Shown here in pieces: positions 37,131 to 44,455 of a stretch of 64,000 bases of DNA. Below the pieces are notes generated by a model that saw only the letters and a list, made by a program, of their open reading frames with translations, was not told where the DNA came from and did not search any database. How positions within the stretch are numbered: the stretch's first letter is position 1; each line of letters starts with the position of its first letter. The position numbers and the translations under genes are program-made. The stretch comes from Fibrobacter sp. UWB15 (GTDB taxonomy: Bacteria > Fibrobacterota > Fibrobacteria > Fibrobacterales > Fibrobacteraceae): NCBI RefSeq assembly GCF_900177705.1, contig NZ_FXBA01000001.1, positions 1 through 64,000 on the forward strand, in the 5' to 3' direction.

Positions 37131-38549
37131 CTACTTCCACCACTTGTAAACGGTGGGCTTGCTCAATCCTGTCTCTCGAATGCAGTCCGCTTTCTTTCCT
37201 GCTGGGTGGCTCTCCTGCCATTCTCTGACTGTCTGCTCCGCTGTTCCACTCCCTTTTGGTCTACCCTCTTTTACTTCTTCTCCTAACTGCTTTTTTAAAG
37301 CTTTCATAGTATTCATAACCTTTACATGGTCTTTTTGCTTTCTGTAATTCCGCTTATTTGCTGGTATCGTAACCTTTGTGTTGTCCTCTATCCATTCCCG
37401 GCTTGCTATCGTTGACAGCCTTTTTCTGTCCCCTTTCAATGCCCGGAGAGCGTCTTTCACATCTGCCCGGCTGAAATGGTTGTCCTCGTCCTCGGTAAGG
37501 CTCTCTAAATGGTCCAAGAACGCATAGGCGTCTCTCCGTATCTTCTGCTCGGATATGCCACACTTCAAGCCATAAGAGCACAACGCCATAATAGAAAAGT
37601 AACGCCCTCCGGCTTTCACTTCCTCGGTTATTTTCCGTTTCCACCACTCATATAAAGCTTCGTTACATACCCACGTACCGCCCTGCTTCTTACTTTTCTG
37701 CTTCGGCTCTCCCTGCACGATCCGCTTCTCATACCATTCCGGGTACAGCTCCTTTGCTTCTTCCAGCGTAACGGTACTTTTTCTTCTCGGCTTCTCGTAC
37801 AACGGAGCAAGGTCTACCTTACAGCTCGGTATGCTGGCTTTTATGTCCTCCAGCGTGTAACGGTTCTCTGACAGCTTATAGGCTTTTACTGGGAAATCTG
37901 CACCCAGCTTCGACTGACTCCCCACACACCGGAAACCTTGATAAATTCCGGTTATATCCGGGCTGTCCGGACGGATAGAGCTGGTATCATTCCATAGCCG
38001 CCGGATAAAGGCTTCTTTCAGCTCCGCAAGCACTTCTTCCCGGTTTCGATACAACTGAACCGGCTCCTGCAAGAAATAGTAAAGATGTACCCCCTTGCCG
38101 GAGCTGACAAGATAAGTCGGACGAAGCTGCACACCATTCCCAAACTGCTTCAACAGGTTCTTTAACTGCTGTTTGCCTACATAATCCACGTCCACCACCA
38201 CCGCAAACAGCTCATGAGCGTTCTCTTTCGTGTGTGACTTTCCGTAAAAACTAATAGGCGGTATCAGCCCAAACCTATCTCCTATGACCTTATCCAGCAT
38301 TTTCAGACTATCATCAATTACCCACTGCCGGGTTCTTCCTTTGCCAGACGGTCTAATCTGTGTCGCTATAATATTACCTTTTCCGTCCTCCGGCTCTTGC
38401 TGGAGACTGCCAGCCGGAAACAACTCCCGATAGAAATCATGAGGACTTACTTCCGGGTATCCCCTCTCCAACATAAGGGCTTCTTTCTCCCGATAAGCAG
38501 ACTTCCACTCATACCCTCTTTTATCTCTCCTTTTGGTGTATTTTGCCAT
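37131..38549 (-). CDS. Plasmid-type replication initiator/primase-like protein
   Basis: 472 residues from the ATG at 38549; the frame extends 27 codons further to a weaker start. An N-terminal archaeo-eukaryotic primase-like region contains FAVVVDVDYVGKQQLKNLL and YLVSSGKGVHLYYFLQEPV, the arrangement seen in replication proteins of mobilizable and integrative elements. The middle has conserved GGRYFSIMALCSYGLKCGI. The end is a helix-turn-helix (GLSKPTVYKWWK). It would support replication of an excised circle. Largest backbone gene. Exact family is uncertain. Confidence 0.75.
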   Translation of the reverse strand: MAKYTKRRDKRGYEWKSAYREKEALMLERGYPEVSPHDFYRELFPAGSLQQEPEDGKGNIIATQIRPSGKGRTRQWVIDDSLKMLDKVIGDRFGLIPPISFYGKSHTKENAHELFAVVVDVDYVGKQQLKNLLKQFGNGVQLRPTYLVSSGKGVHLYYFLQEPVQLYRNREEVLAELKEAFIRRLWNDTSSIRPDSPDITGIYQGFRCVGSQSKLGADFPVKAYKLSENRYTLEDIKASIPSCKVDLAPLYEKPRRKSTVTLEEAKELYPEWYEKRIVQGEPKQKSKKQGGTWVCNEALYEWWKRKITEEVKAGGRYFSIMALCSYGLKCGISEQKIRRDAYAFLDHLESLTEDEDNHFSRADVKDALRALKGDRKRLSTIASREWIEDNTKVTIPANKRNYRKQKDHVKVMNTMKALKKQLGEEVKEGRPKGSGTAEQTVREWQESHPAGKKADCIRETGLSKPTVYKWWK

Positions 38550-38641
38550 AGTCTTTTGCACCTCACTCCCTCTCGCCTTGACCGCTAATCTTATCAATAC
38601 ATTTTTGCACCTTTTTCTTCGTACCGACAAACTGGAATTTG

Positions 38642-39064
38642 TTACTCTTTTGTATCGTAAATAATTTTGCCCGTAAAGTAAATTGAAATGTCCATTTGAA
38701 CTAAATCTTCTGTTTCTAAGATAGATAAATAACCAGAATACAATACTTGATTATACCCGTATAATTCATCTACAATTTCAAAGCTATAGTTTTTGTATCT
38801 CTTTATAAAGCGTTCCAGTTCTAATTTCTCACCGTTGAATTTTCCATAGTTTCCCCATTTGCTCTGCAACATAACGCAGGTACAATCAAAATCCACACCT
38901 TCGATTGTGATGTTTCCCTCGACCTGTTCAAAAGGTTCTGTAAGTTTTTCATATCCGTCCTCGAATTCAAGGACTATTGTTTTATCTTGAATTATAATCT
39001 TTTTGACCCGCATATCATGCAGACTATATGGAATGGGCGGATTGTGTTTATATTCTGTCCTCAT
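38642..39064 (-). CDS. Hypothetical cargo protein of the element
   Basis: 140 residues, no signal peptide or membrane helix. Alternating strands (KIIIQDKTIVLEFEDGYEKL, NITIEGVDFDCTCVML) suggest an all-beta fold. Resembles small immunity-type or ligand-binding proteins by pattern only; family not recognised. It lies between the coiled-coil gene and the replication gene in the same direction. Much lower GC than its neighbours suggests later acquisition by the element. GGGGAGGTC directly precedes the ATG. Confidence 0.65.
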   Translation of the reverse strand: MRTEYKHNPPIPYSLHDMRVKKIIIQDKTIVLEFEDGYEKLTEPFEQVEGNITIEGVDFDCTCVMLQSKWGNYGKFNGEKLELERFIKRYKNYSFEIVDELYGYNQVLYSGYLSILETEDLVQMDISIYFTGKIIYDTKE

Positions 39065-39102
39065 GAGACCTCCCCGTCAAATTCTAATTTATCGATTTCT
39101 TT

Positions 39103-39675
39103 TTACTTACTAATCATACCATACAACAGCATAAGAAACACTAAAATATTGCAGACCATACCGCCCCAAAACAGGTACAACTTCAAGCCCTCATATCTAA
39201 AAAAACTGTTCTTACTTTCCTCAAGCTCCCGGATCTTCTGCTTCATCACGCTCGTAAGTGTATCAGACTGCTTCTCAAGAAGCTTTGTAGCCCTCTGTAT
39301 AGCCTCTATATTCGCCTGTAACGCCTTTCTAACCTCTTGGACGGTGTTTTCCTTAACCTCATCTTTCAGGCTCCCAATCTCGCCCGATATAGCGTCTTGA
39401 AGCAATTCGTTGCTGTTCTTCAGCAGCTCTACGCTCTGCTTCAGCTCGCTGATGAGCTTCCTGTTCTGCTCTGCGTCTCTCTGCCTGTTCTGCTCTGCCC
39501 TCACTTGTTCTTGATTTGACTGCTTCATCAATTCCTCGCAGTTCTCGCTCGACATCGCCAACGCTTCTTTGAGCAGACTGTTTTCCAGCTCTGTCCGGCT
39601 CTGTCGGTTTAACTCTTGAAGCTGCTCTCTTGGACTGCTCTGCTTCTGCTGTTCGTGCATTTCTCTCAAACTCAT
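39103..39675 (-). CDS. Coiled-coil membrane protein overlapping the relaxase 3' end
   Basis: 190 residues: Gln/Glu-rich coiled coil (about 1-150) and one C-terminal membrane helix (LYLFWGGMVCNILVFLMLLYG). It overlaps the relaxase C-terminal part by about 320 bp in another frame. In this class of mobilizable element a coiled-coil, membrane-anchored protein follows the relaxase and overlaps it, so I take it as real. Such proteins may link the relaxosome to the cell membrane. Less sure than for the other mob genes because of the overlap. Confidence 0.65.
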   Translation of the reverse strand: MSLREMHEQQKQSSPREQLQELNRQSRTELENSLLKEALAMSSENCEELMKQSNQEQVRAEQNRQRDAEQNRKLISELKQSVELLKNSNELLQDAISGEIGSLKDEVKENTVQEVRKALQANIEAIQRATKLLEKQSDTLTSVMKQKIRELEESKNSFFRYEGLKLYLFWGGMVCNILVFLMLLYGMISK

Positions 39676-40088
39676 GCTCCATGCTCTCCTTTCCGAAATC
39701 CATATTGTAGTATTTTTCCAGCTTGTTATCCCTGATTTTACAAGCCTTTTCTCCTGCCTGTTCCCTGGCTAAGTCGGTATATGTGATGTACTTATGGCTG
39801 TCCTGCCAGTCCACCCCGTACCCTCTTTCATTCATCAGCCGGATAAAGGTTTCCCGGCTGGTCGCTGTTTCCTTACAATCCAGCACCGCAAGGGCAATAT
39901 CCTGCACATAGCTTTTGACCTTTCCCTGCTCTGCCTGTTTCAAAAGCTGGTAGGTGTCTTTGCTCCATGCCACCGTTTCTTCCCGGACTTCTCCAGCAAA
40001 TGTCTTTCCTTTCTCCGGCACATGCAAGCCCTGTTCCCAGCTCTGCTCGTTGCACCGTTCCTTTAAGTCTTTAAGGTCGTGCTTACTC
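39359..40088 (-). pseudogene. Relaxase, C-terminal part, separated from its start
   Basis: About 242 residues beginning SKHDLKDLKERCNEQSWEQG at the GA boundary (40087-40088) and continuing HVPEKGKTFAGEVREETVAW. The middle matches relaxase C-terminal regions (SRETFIRLMNERGYGVDWQD) and the end is Arg/Glu/Ala-rich. The frame stays open upstream into foreign sequence but has no proper start. The N-terminal catalytic part is at 35824-35438, at the other end of the element. Without it there is no transfer nuclease. Confidence 0.82.
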
Positions 40089-40173
40089 AGAGGGTAATTT
40101 AGGGTATAACAAAATAACCCACCCGAATATCGTTTTTTTTATTTGGTGAGTTTGTTCTTTCAAATACGAAACA

Positions 40174-40218
40174 AAAAGAGCCGATGATTCGTGAATTGTT
40201 CCACAATTTCATCGGCTC
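40174..40218 (-). terminator. Terminator after the KTR gene
   Basis: On the minus strand GAGCCGATGA pairs perfectly with TCATCGGCTC around a 21-base loop, followed by CTCTTTTTG. It ends the tet(O)-KTR transcript 7 bp after the KTR stop. Confidence 0.82.
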
Positions 40219-40224
40219 TGCGTC

Positions 40225-40395
40225 TTAAGCGTCTGGCTCTTTGATGACAGTTATCTTCAAGTTGTCAACTTTAATCAATCTTTCTTGTCTGCATTTTGGA
40301 CAATAAAGGGGATAATTCTCCAAAACAGTGTCCTTCCTAATTTTATTACGGGTTTTGCTCCCACAAACAGGACACAATATCCATTCGCATTTCAT
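40225..40395 (-). CDS. Cysteine-rich KTR domain protein
   Basis: 56 residues, a zinc-ribbon-like protein with CPVCGSKTRNKIR and YCPKCRQERLIKV (two CxxC pairs) and the ending VIKEPDA. It is the small KTR protein commonly found directly downstream of tet(O), tet(W) and tet(M) genes. Function unknown. An in-frame ATG one codon earlier (40398) is also possible. It shares a transcript with tet(O), 55 bp downstream of it. Confidence 0.85.
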   Translation of the reverse strand: MKCEWILCPVCGSKTRNKIRKDTVLENYPLYCPKCRQERLIKVDNLKITVIKEPDA

Positions 40396-40449
40396 CATAA
40401 TTAGTCTCTAATCCTTTCAAATCTCATTTTATATGACTTTTGCAAGCTG

Positions 40450-42369
40450 TTAAGCTAACTTGTGGAACATATGCCGAACCTTATCTATACGGCTATTCGG
40501 GCGGCGGGGTTGGCAAATAAATTTACCAATAGCTGGCTGGTATCCTTTTAACTCTGTCAAGCAGACTCCCTGCCCATTTGTGAAATAAGTTAAATCGTTC
40601 CTGTATTCTTGAATACATCTAGCAGGGATTTCTCCTTTCAGAATGACCTCGTCATTCTTTATCTGAGTACTTACAATATCTGCACAATACCTTGGAGCAT
40701 CATGATACGCCCGTGAGAGATATTCCTGCGGTGCATAAATTTCAAAGTGGAGATATGGCTCTAATAGTTCTGTCCCTGCTTTTTTTAAAGCCTGCTCCAA
40801 TACGATAGGGGAAAGCAGCCGAAAGTCTGCGGGGGTACTTACAGGACTATAATACAATCCATATTCAAAACAGATTTTACAGTCTGTCACTTTCCATCCA
40901 TACAGCCCCTGCTCGCAGCCATAAAGAACCCCCTCCATAACCGCATTTTGGAACGATTGATTTAAATATCCAAGTGAAACTCTGCTTTCATACTGCACTC
41001 CGCTTCCAATAGGGAGCGGCTCTATGGACAACCCGACAGAAGCCCAGAAAGGATTTGGCGGGACTTCTATGTGGATGGTATATTCTGCTTTTCTAAGCGG
41101 TCTTTCCATATATATAACAGTAGGCTCTTTTATTTCTGCCTCCACATGATATTTTTCCTCAAGGATGGCACAAATGACTTCCATCTGCAAATTCCCCAAA
41201 AAAGAAAGTATAATCTCATGCGTTGTAGTATCCACATAATATTTTAAAAGAGGGTCGCAATCTGAAATTTCTGTAAGTGCCCCAAGCAATATTTCCCGCT
41301 GTTCAGATTTCTTTACTGCAATCGTTGTTTGGAGCATAGGGAGAGGATTTTCAATAAATTTTCTCTGCGGCAACAGTATTTCGTTCCCCAAAATACTGTT
41401 TAGCTGCAAAACATCATTTGGTAAAATTACAATATCACCAGAGCAGGCTGTATCGGATGAATATAATTCACCGTTTGTCGGAACATACATCTCTGTGATT
41501 TTTATTTTCTCTTTTTCAGATATTCTAATAACATCCCTCAAATGCAATGTTCCGCTATATATACGCACATAAACAAAACGCCGCCTTTTCTCTGAATATT
41601 CAATCTTAAAAACCTGCCCGCATAGTTCAGATTGACCTTCAGGCGTTGATGAATAAAATTTACTGGCAATTACTTCTATAAGCTGCCGAATCCCCAGATT
41701 GTTTTTAGCGCTTCCGTGATAAACGGGAAATAACGTTCCGTTTTGGAATCTCCTGTTTTCTTCCTGTTCCAGTTCTGACATTTTAAACGGTTTCCCTGAC
41801 ATATATTTCTCTAATAGTTCATCGTTTCCCATAATTACCGCATCCCACTGTTCCATATCGTCATTGTCCGTTACATTTATATGGGGATGCTGCCCAACCT
41901 TTTGCTTCACTATAATTTCCGAAGAAAGCTTTGCTTTCATTTCCCGATATACCATTGGCAAATCAATCCCCTCTTGGTCAATTTTATTGATGAAAAAAAT
42001 TGTCGGAATCTTCATTATCTGTAGTGCATGAAACAGTATACGGGTCTGTGCCTGTATGCCATCCTTTGCAGAAACTAATAATACTGCTCCGTCTAATACG
42101 GATAAAGAACGGTATACTTCCGCCAAAAAATCCATATGGCCTGGCGTATCTATAATGTTGACTTTTACATCCTCCCACTGAAAAGATGTCACTGCTGTCT
42201 GGATAGTGATTCCCCTTTGACGCTCCAAATTCATTGTATCTGTCCTTGTTGTGCCTTCATCTACGCTCCCTAGTTCTGCAATTGCACCACTGGTATACAA
42301 TAAACTTTCCGTTAATGTTGTCTTTCCTGCGTCAACGTGAGCCAGAATGCCTAAGTTAATTATTTTCAT
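40450..42369 (-). CDS. tet(O): Tetracycline resistance ribosomal protection protein Tet(O)
   Basis: 639 residues, the full length of Tet(O). EF-G-like GTPase motifs: [16 protein letters not shown] (G1), [15 protein letters not shown] (G3), FINKIDQEG (G4). The sequence agrees with Tet(O) as I remember it almost everywhere, including [19 protein letters not shown] and the [20 protein letters not shown] region, and clearly differs from Tet(W). It removes tetracycline from the 30S ribosome. The SD AGGAGGAA lies in an 8-base loop between GTGATT and AATCAC, an inverted repeat created at the junction with mod. Its natural promoter and attenuator are at 34659-34954, so transcription must come through mod. 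Only 12 bp separate it from the mod stop. Confidence 0.96.
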   Translation of the reverse strand: MKIINLGILAHVDAGKTTLTESLLYTSGAIAELGSVDEGTTRTDTMNLERQRGITIQTAVTSFQWEDVKVNIIDTPGHMDFLAEVYRSLSVLDGAVLLVSAKDGIQAQTRILFHALQIMKIPTIFFINKIDQEGIDLPMVYREMKAKLSSEIIVKQKVGQHPHINVTDNDDMEQWDAVIMGNDELLEKYMSGKPFKMSELEQEENRRFQNGTLFPVYHGSAKNNLGIRQLIEVIASKFYSSTPEGQSELCGQVFKIEYSEKRRRFVYVRIYSGTLHLRDVIRISEKEKIKITEMYVPTNGELYSSDTACSGDIVILPNDVLQLNSILGNEILLPQRKFIENPLPMLQTTIAVKKSEQREILLGALTEISDCDPLLKYYVDTTTHEIILSFLGNLQMEVICAILEEKYHVEAEIKEPTVIYMERPLRKAEYTIHIEVPPNPFWASVGLSIEPLPIGSGVQYESRVSLGYLNQSFQNAVMEGVLYGCEQGLYGWKVTDCKICFEYGLYYSPVSTPADFRLLSPIVLEQALKKAGTELLEPYLHFEIYAPQEYLSRAYHDAPRYCADIVSTQIKNDEVILKGEIPARCIQEYRNDLTYFTNGQGVCLTELKGYQPAIGKFICQPRRPNSRIDKVRHMFHKLA

Positions 42370-42381
42370 GTGATTTTCCTC

Positions 42382-43452
42382 CTAATCACGTTCTACCCAA
42401 ATAGGTTTGTATTTCCTTGCATTGTAATTTTTCGCATAAAGCAATCCATATTCACAATTCTTTGGCATAAAGGGATTTTGAAACTCGTTCGCAGCACCTT
42501 CGTTCATTTTTATTTCAACAATTTGAATAAAATCAAAAATTTCATTCATCAAAATCTGCAAGTACGCCATTTCATTATCATCACACTGTACGAAAATTGA
42601 CCCGTTCTCAGAAAGCAATTCCTTCGCGGTTTCTAAGCGGTTTTTCATAAATGTCAACCATGAAGAATGATTAAAGTTGTCGTTATATTTGAAATCATCG
42701 CTACCCGTATTATAAGGCGGGTCAATATAAACCAACTTTACTTTTCCGGCAAACTCTTCTTTGAGTGATTGTAGGGCAAGCAAGTTGTTGCCCTTAACAA
42801 TCAAATTATCTGTAATCGTATCCTCGGCAAGACCGCGGTTCTTGTTTACTTCTGCATCACGGTTAAACGAATTAAATTCTGATTCTTTTGCTTTTTTATT
42901 TTTGCCTAGTTCAAAACGCTTTGCATTACAAAATGCTTTGGGTGAAAAAAGATTATCAATTTCGTCGCGTGCAAGAACTTCGTTGAAAAAAACTTCACGA
43001 CGTTTGCCCTGTCTCTCAATGTATTTATCATTTTTTTCATCAAACTCGTAATAAGTATCGTCTCCATCTTCTTTGCGCTGTCCGCCTTCTAACACACAAT
43101 CTTTAAACGGAAAATTGAGCACCACTTCGTCCCGATCAATAAGGGATATATCCCCAGAGTACAAACCAATTTGACCGAGATACTTTGAGTAAGAATTACA
43201 TCCTGAGTTGTATTCCAAAAATTCCTTAAATTGAGCGGTATTAAAGACAAAACTATCCAAGATGGGTGTGAAGAAAGTTTTTTTAGTCTGTTTGTTTTTG
43301 AGGAGCAGCTCAATAAGCTTCACATCGCCGCGTTCGGCATAATCCTTTATCACATTGACTTTGAGGTGTTTTTCACTGTCAACGAATTCAGGAACAGAAG
43401 AGAGGAGTTCTTCTACCTTAGACTTGAGGGCATTAGTTTCTAGTTCCACCAT
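42382..43452 (-). pseudogene. mod': mod 5' half, type III methyltransferase N-terminal part
   Basis: 356 residues ending at the insertion. It contains the target-recognition-adjacent N-terminal region and motif IV KLVYIDPPYNTGSDDFKYND near residue 244, followed by MKNRLETAKELLSENGSIFVQCDDNE. The last codons (IWVERD) run to the ATCAC junction and the stop TAG comes from the element. Joining GAT to ACA on the other side gives VERDTAYNKFVIN, in frame. Type III Mod modifies adenine and guides Res. This half lacks the SAM-binding FxGxG-type motif. Its promoter, somewhere right of 43452, now also drives tet(O). Confidence 0.88.
42385..42389. repeat. Right copy of 5-bp target duplication ATCAC
   Basis: Second ATCAC copy, directly outside the element's right end. 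See the copy at 34654-34658. Confidence 0.75.
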
Positions 43453-43540
43453 ATTTTGTTCCTTATCAAGAGTTGTTTGAATCCGCTCTTGTTTAAGTGC
43501 ACAAAGGTAACTCTGGCCAAAATCGTTGGAAAAACAAAAA

Positions 43541-43735
43541 AGGCGTGGAGTCGCTTCGCGTGCTTATCGCAACTGCGGGCTACCACACCCTTCCGTATAA
43601 TAAGCACAAAACGACCCACGCCCCAATCGGGACGTGAGCGTTCGTCTTATCCTCATACGGTTTGAAAGTGGTAGTTTCAGTTGCGAGAATAAGAGACGAA
43701 TCTCAAAAATTCCGGTCGCTCCGCACCATTCGGTA
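43541..43735 (-). ncRNA. Rod-shaped structured small RNA candidate (6S-like)
   Basis: On the minus strand a long interrupted helix forms: CTTATTCTCGCAACTG..CTACCAC pairs with GTGGTAG..CAGTTGCGATAAG; inside it CCGTAT/ATACGG, ATAAG/CTTAT, ACGAACG/CGTTTTGT-like and CACGTCCC/GGGGCGTG around GATT. The 3' end GGCGTGG ... CCACGCC-TTTTTT forms a competing terminator. The double-stranded rod with a central bulge and about 190-nt length resembles 6S RNA, but I cannot confirm the family. No clear promoter seen. It ends about 90 bp before mod. Confidence 0.5.
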
Positions 43736-43772
43736 CGGGGCTATGTCAGTGGAAAATATATATAAATATGCG

Positions 43773-43803
43773 AGAGGGAGATCCCCGCCTACGCGGGGAT
43801 GAC
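43773..43803. repeat. REP-like palindrome
   Basis: GATCCCCGC and GCGGGGATGAC flank CTACGC. Related in layout to the unit at 26542. Confidence 0.5.
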
Positions 43804-43903
43804 AGGGAAAAAGGAGTTAACAAGTCAAGCCCGACATGACAATTTGAGGGAAAAACTAGTCCAATGGTCCACTTTTTATAAAAAAACAGCGTTAAGATAT
43901 CCC

Positions 43904-43932
43904 TTGACTTCGACAACCTATTTGTATATATT
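43904..43932 (+). promoter_or_regulatory. Strong sigma70-type promoter
   Basis: TTGACT at 43904-43909 and TATATT at 43927-43932, 17-bp spacer. Transcription should begin near 43939, 330 bp ahead of the zinc-ribbon gene. Confidence 0.75.
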
Positions 43933-43937
43933 ATAGC

Positions 43938-44250
43938 CGATATTCGATAATCCTCGCGACAGTCGACATAGACCTTCGGGTCCGTACGTGCATTCGCGGC
44001 GGGGCGCATTAACCTTCTTGTTGATGCTGTTGGATAGCTGGTAGGAACACGACCTACTCGAGTTCACTCGAAAGAGTGGCAAGTAACGCCGGGGAAAGCC
44101 CCCGCCAACAGGATTGCAAGATCATCCCATTCCGCGCAAGGCGTGGAAAATCTCAATACATAACAAATAAGCAAGGGCATGTTGTGCGCTGTTTTTTAGC
44201 ATAATCGCAACGGCCTGTCAAAATGTCGCCCAATGGCGACGTTCAACTAA
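43938..44250 (+). ncRNA. Unassigned highly structured RNA or 5' leader
   Basis: About 310 nt of closely spaced hairpins: GACC-TTCG-GGTC (43971-43982) inside CGCGA/TCGCG; GCATTAAC/GTTGATGC (44006-44027); GTAGG/CCTAC (44041-44057); CGAG-TTCA-CTCG (44059-44070), which excludes CACTC-GAAA-GAGTG (44065-44078); CGGGG/CCCCG (44089-44103); CCGCGC/GCGTGG (44132-44146); GTCGCC/GGCGAC (44225-44240). UUCG and GAAA tetraloops and an alternative pairing support a real RNA. It does not match tmRNA, RNase P, SRP or common riboswitches that I know. Confidence 0.5.
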
Positions 44251-44268
44251 AATTTATAAGAAATAATT

Positions 44269-44442
44269 ATGTTCGATGAAATTTTCGGAAAATTCAACGG
44301 AGGCCCGAATCGCGGTGCTAACAACGCCATCGGGGATTTTGCCAAGGTACTAGAAGAAAAAGATGCCGAAATCAAACGGCTTAAGGAACTGATTCTGCGT
44401 TGCCCAAAATGCGGTGCGAAACTGCGTTATCCGAGAGGATAA
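44269..44442 (+). CDS. Small zinc-ribbon protein
   Basis: 57 residues: FDEIFGKFNGGPNRGANNAI, a charged helix (KVLEEKDAEIKRLKEL), then CPKCGAKLRYPRG. The single CxxC pair could bind zinc as a dimer. It is preceded by a strong promoter and a 330-nt structured leader, and its stop is 13 bp before the next gene's start, so the two are probably one operon. Family not recognised. No obvious SD; AAGAAATAA precedes the ATG. Confidence 0.65.
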   Translation: MFDEIFGKFNGGPNRGANNAIGDFAKVLEEKDAEIKRLKELILRCPKCGAKLRYPRG

Positions 44443-44455
44443 AAGGGGTGCCGAT

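Larger units (their letters stand above)
34659..42384. mobile_element. 7.7-kb tet(O) mobilizable element inserted in mod
   Basis: All genes inside have Firmicutes-type character (tet(O), KTR, TnpV, MobC, relaxase, replication protein) and differ from the Fibrobacter flanks. Both edges are defined by interruption of mod and the ATCAC repeat. No integrase, transposase or TnpX-type recombinase is present and the two ends show no inverted repeat. The order is circularly permuted: tet(O) regulatory region at the left end, tet(O) gene at the right end; relaxase N-part left, C-part right. A circle closed at its ends would regenerate TTTTTTGGGTGTTGATATAGGAGG ahead of tet(O), very close in spacing to the tet(M)/tet(O) leader I remember. 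Inside that circle, GA dinucleotides at 35443 and 40087 bound a 3,080-bp cassette in a 4,646-bp mobilizable backbone. Confidence 0.9.

Noticed and set aside
40450-42369. tet(W) or tet(M) as the resistance gene
   Set aside because: Residues such as [17 protein letters not shown] and the VYREMKAKL region agree with Tet(O), and differ from Tet(W) and Tet(M) as I remember them.
34659-42384. Tn916-type conjugative transposon
   Set aside because: No integrase, excisionase or Tn916 transfer genes are present; only the tet regulatory region is shared.
43938-44250. tmRNA, RNase P RNA, SRP RNA or a GEMM/cobalamin-type riboswitch
   Set aside because: None of the conserved cores (for example GAGGAAAGTCC of RNase P or the tmRNA acceptor end) is present.
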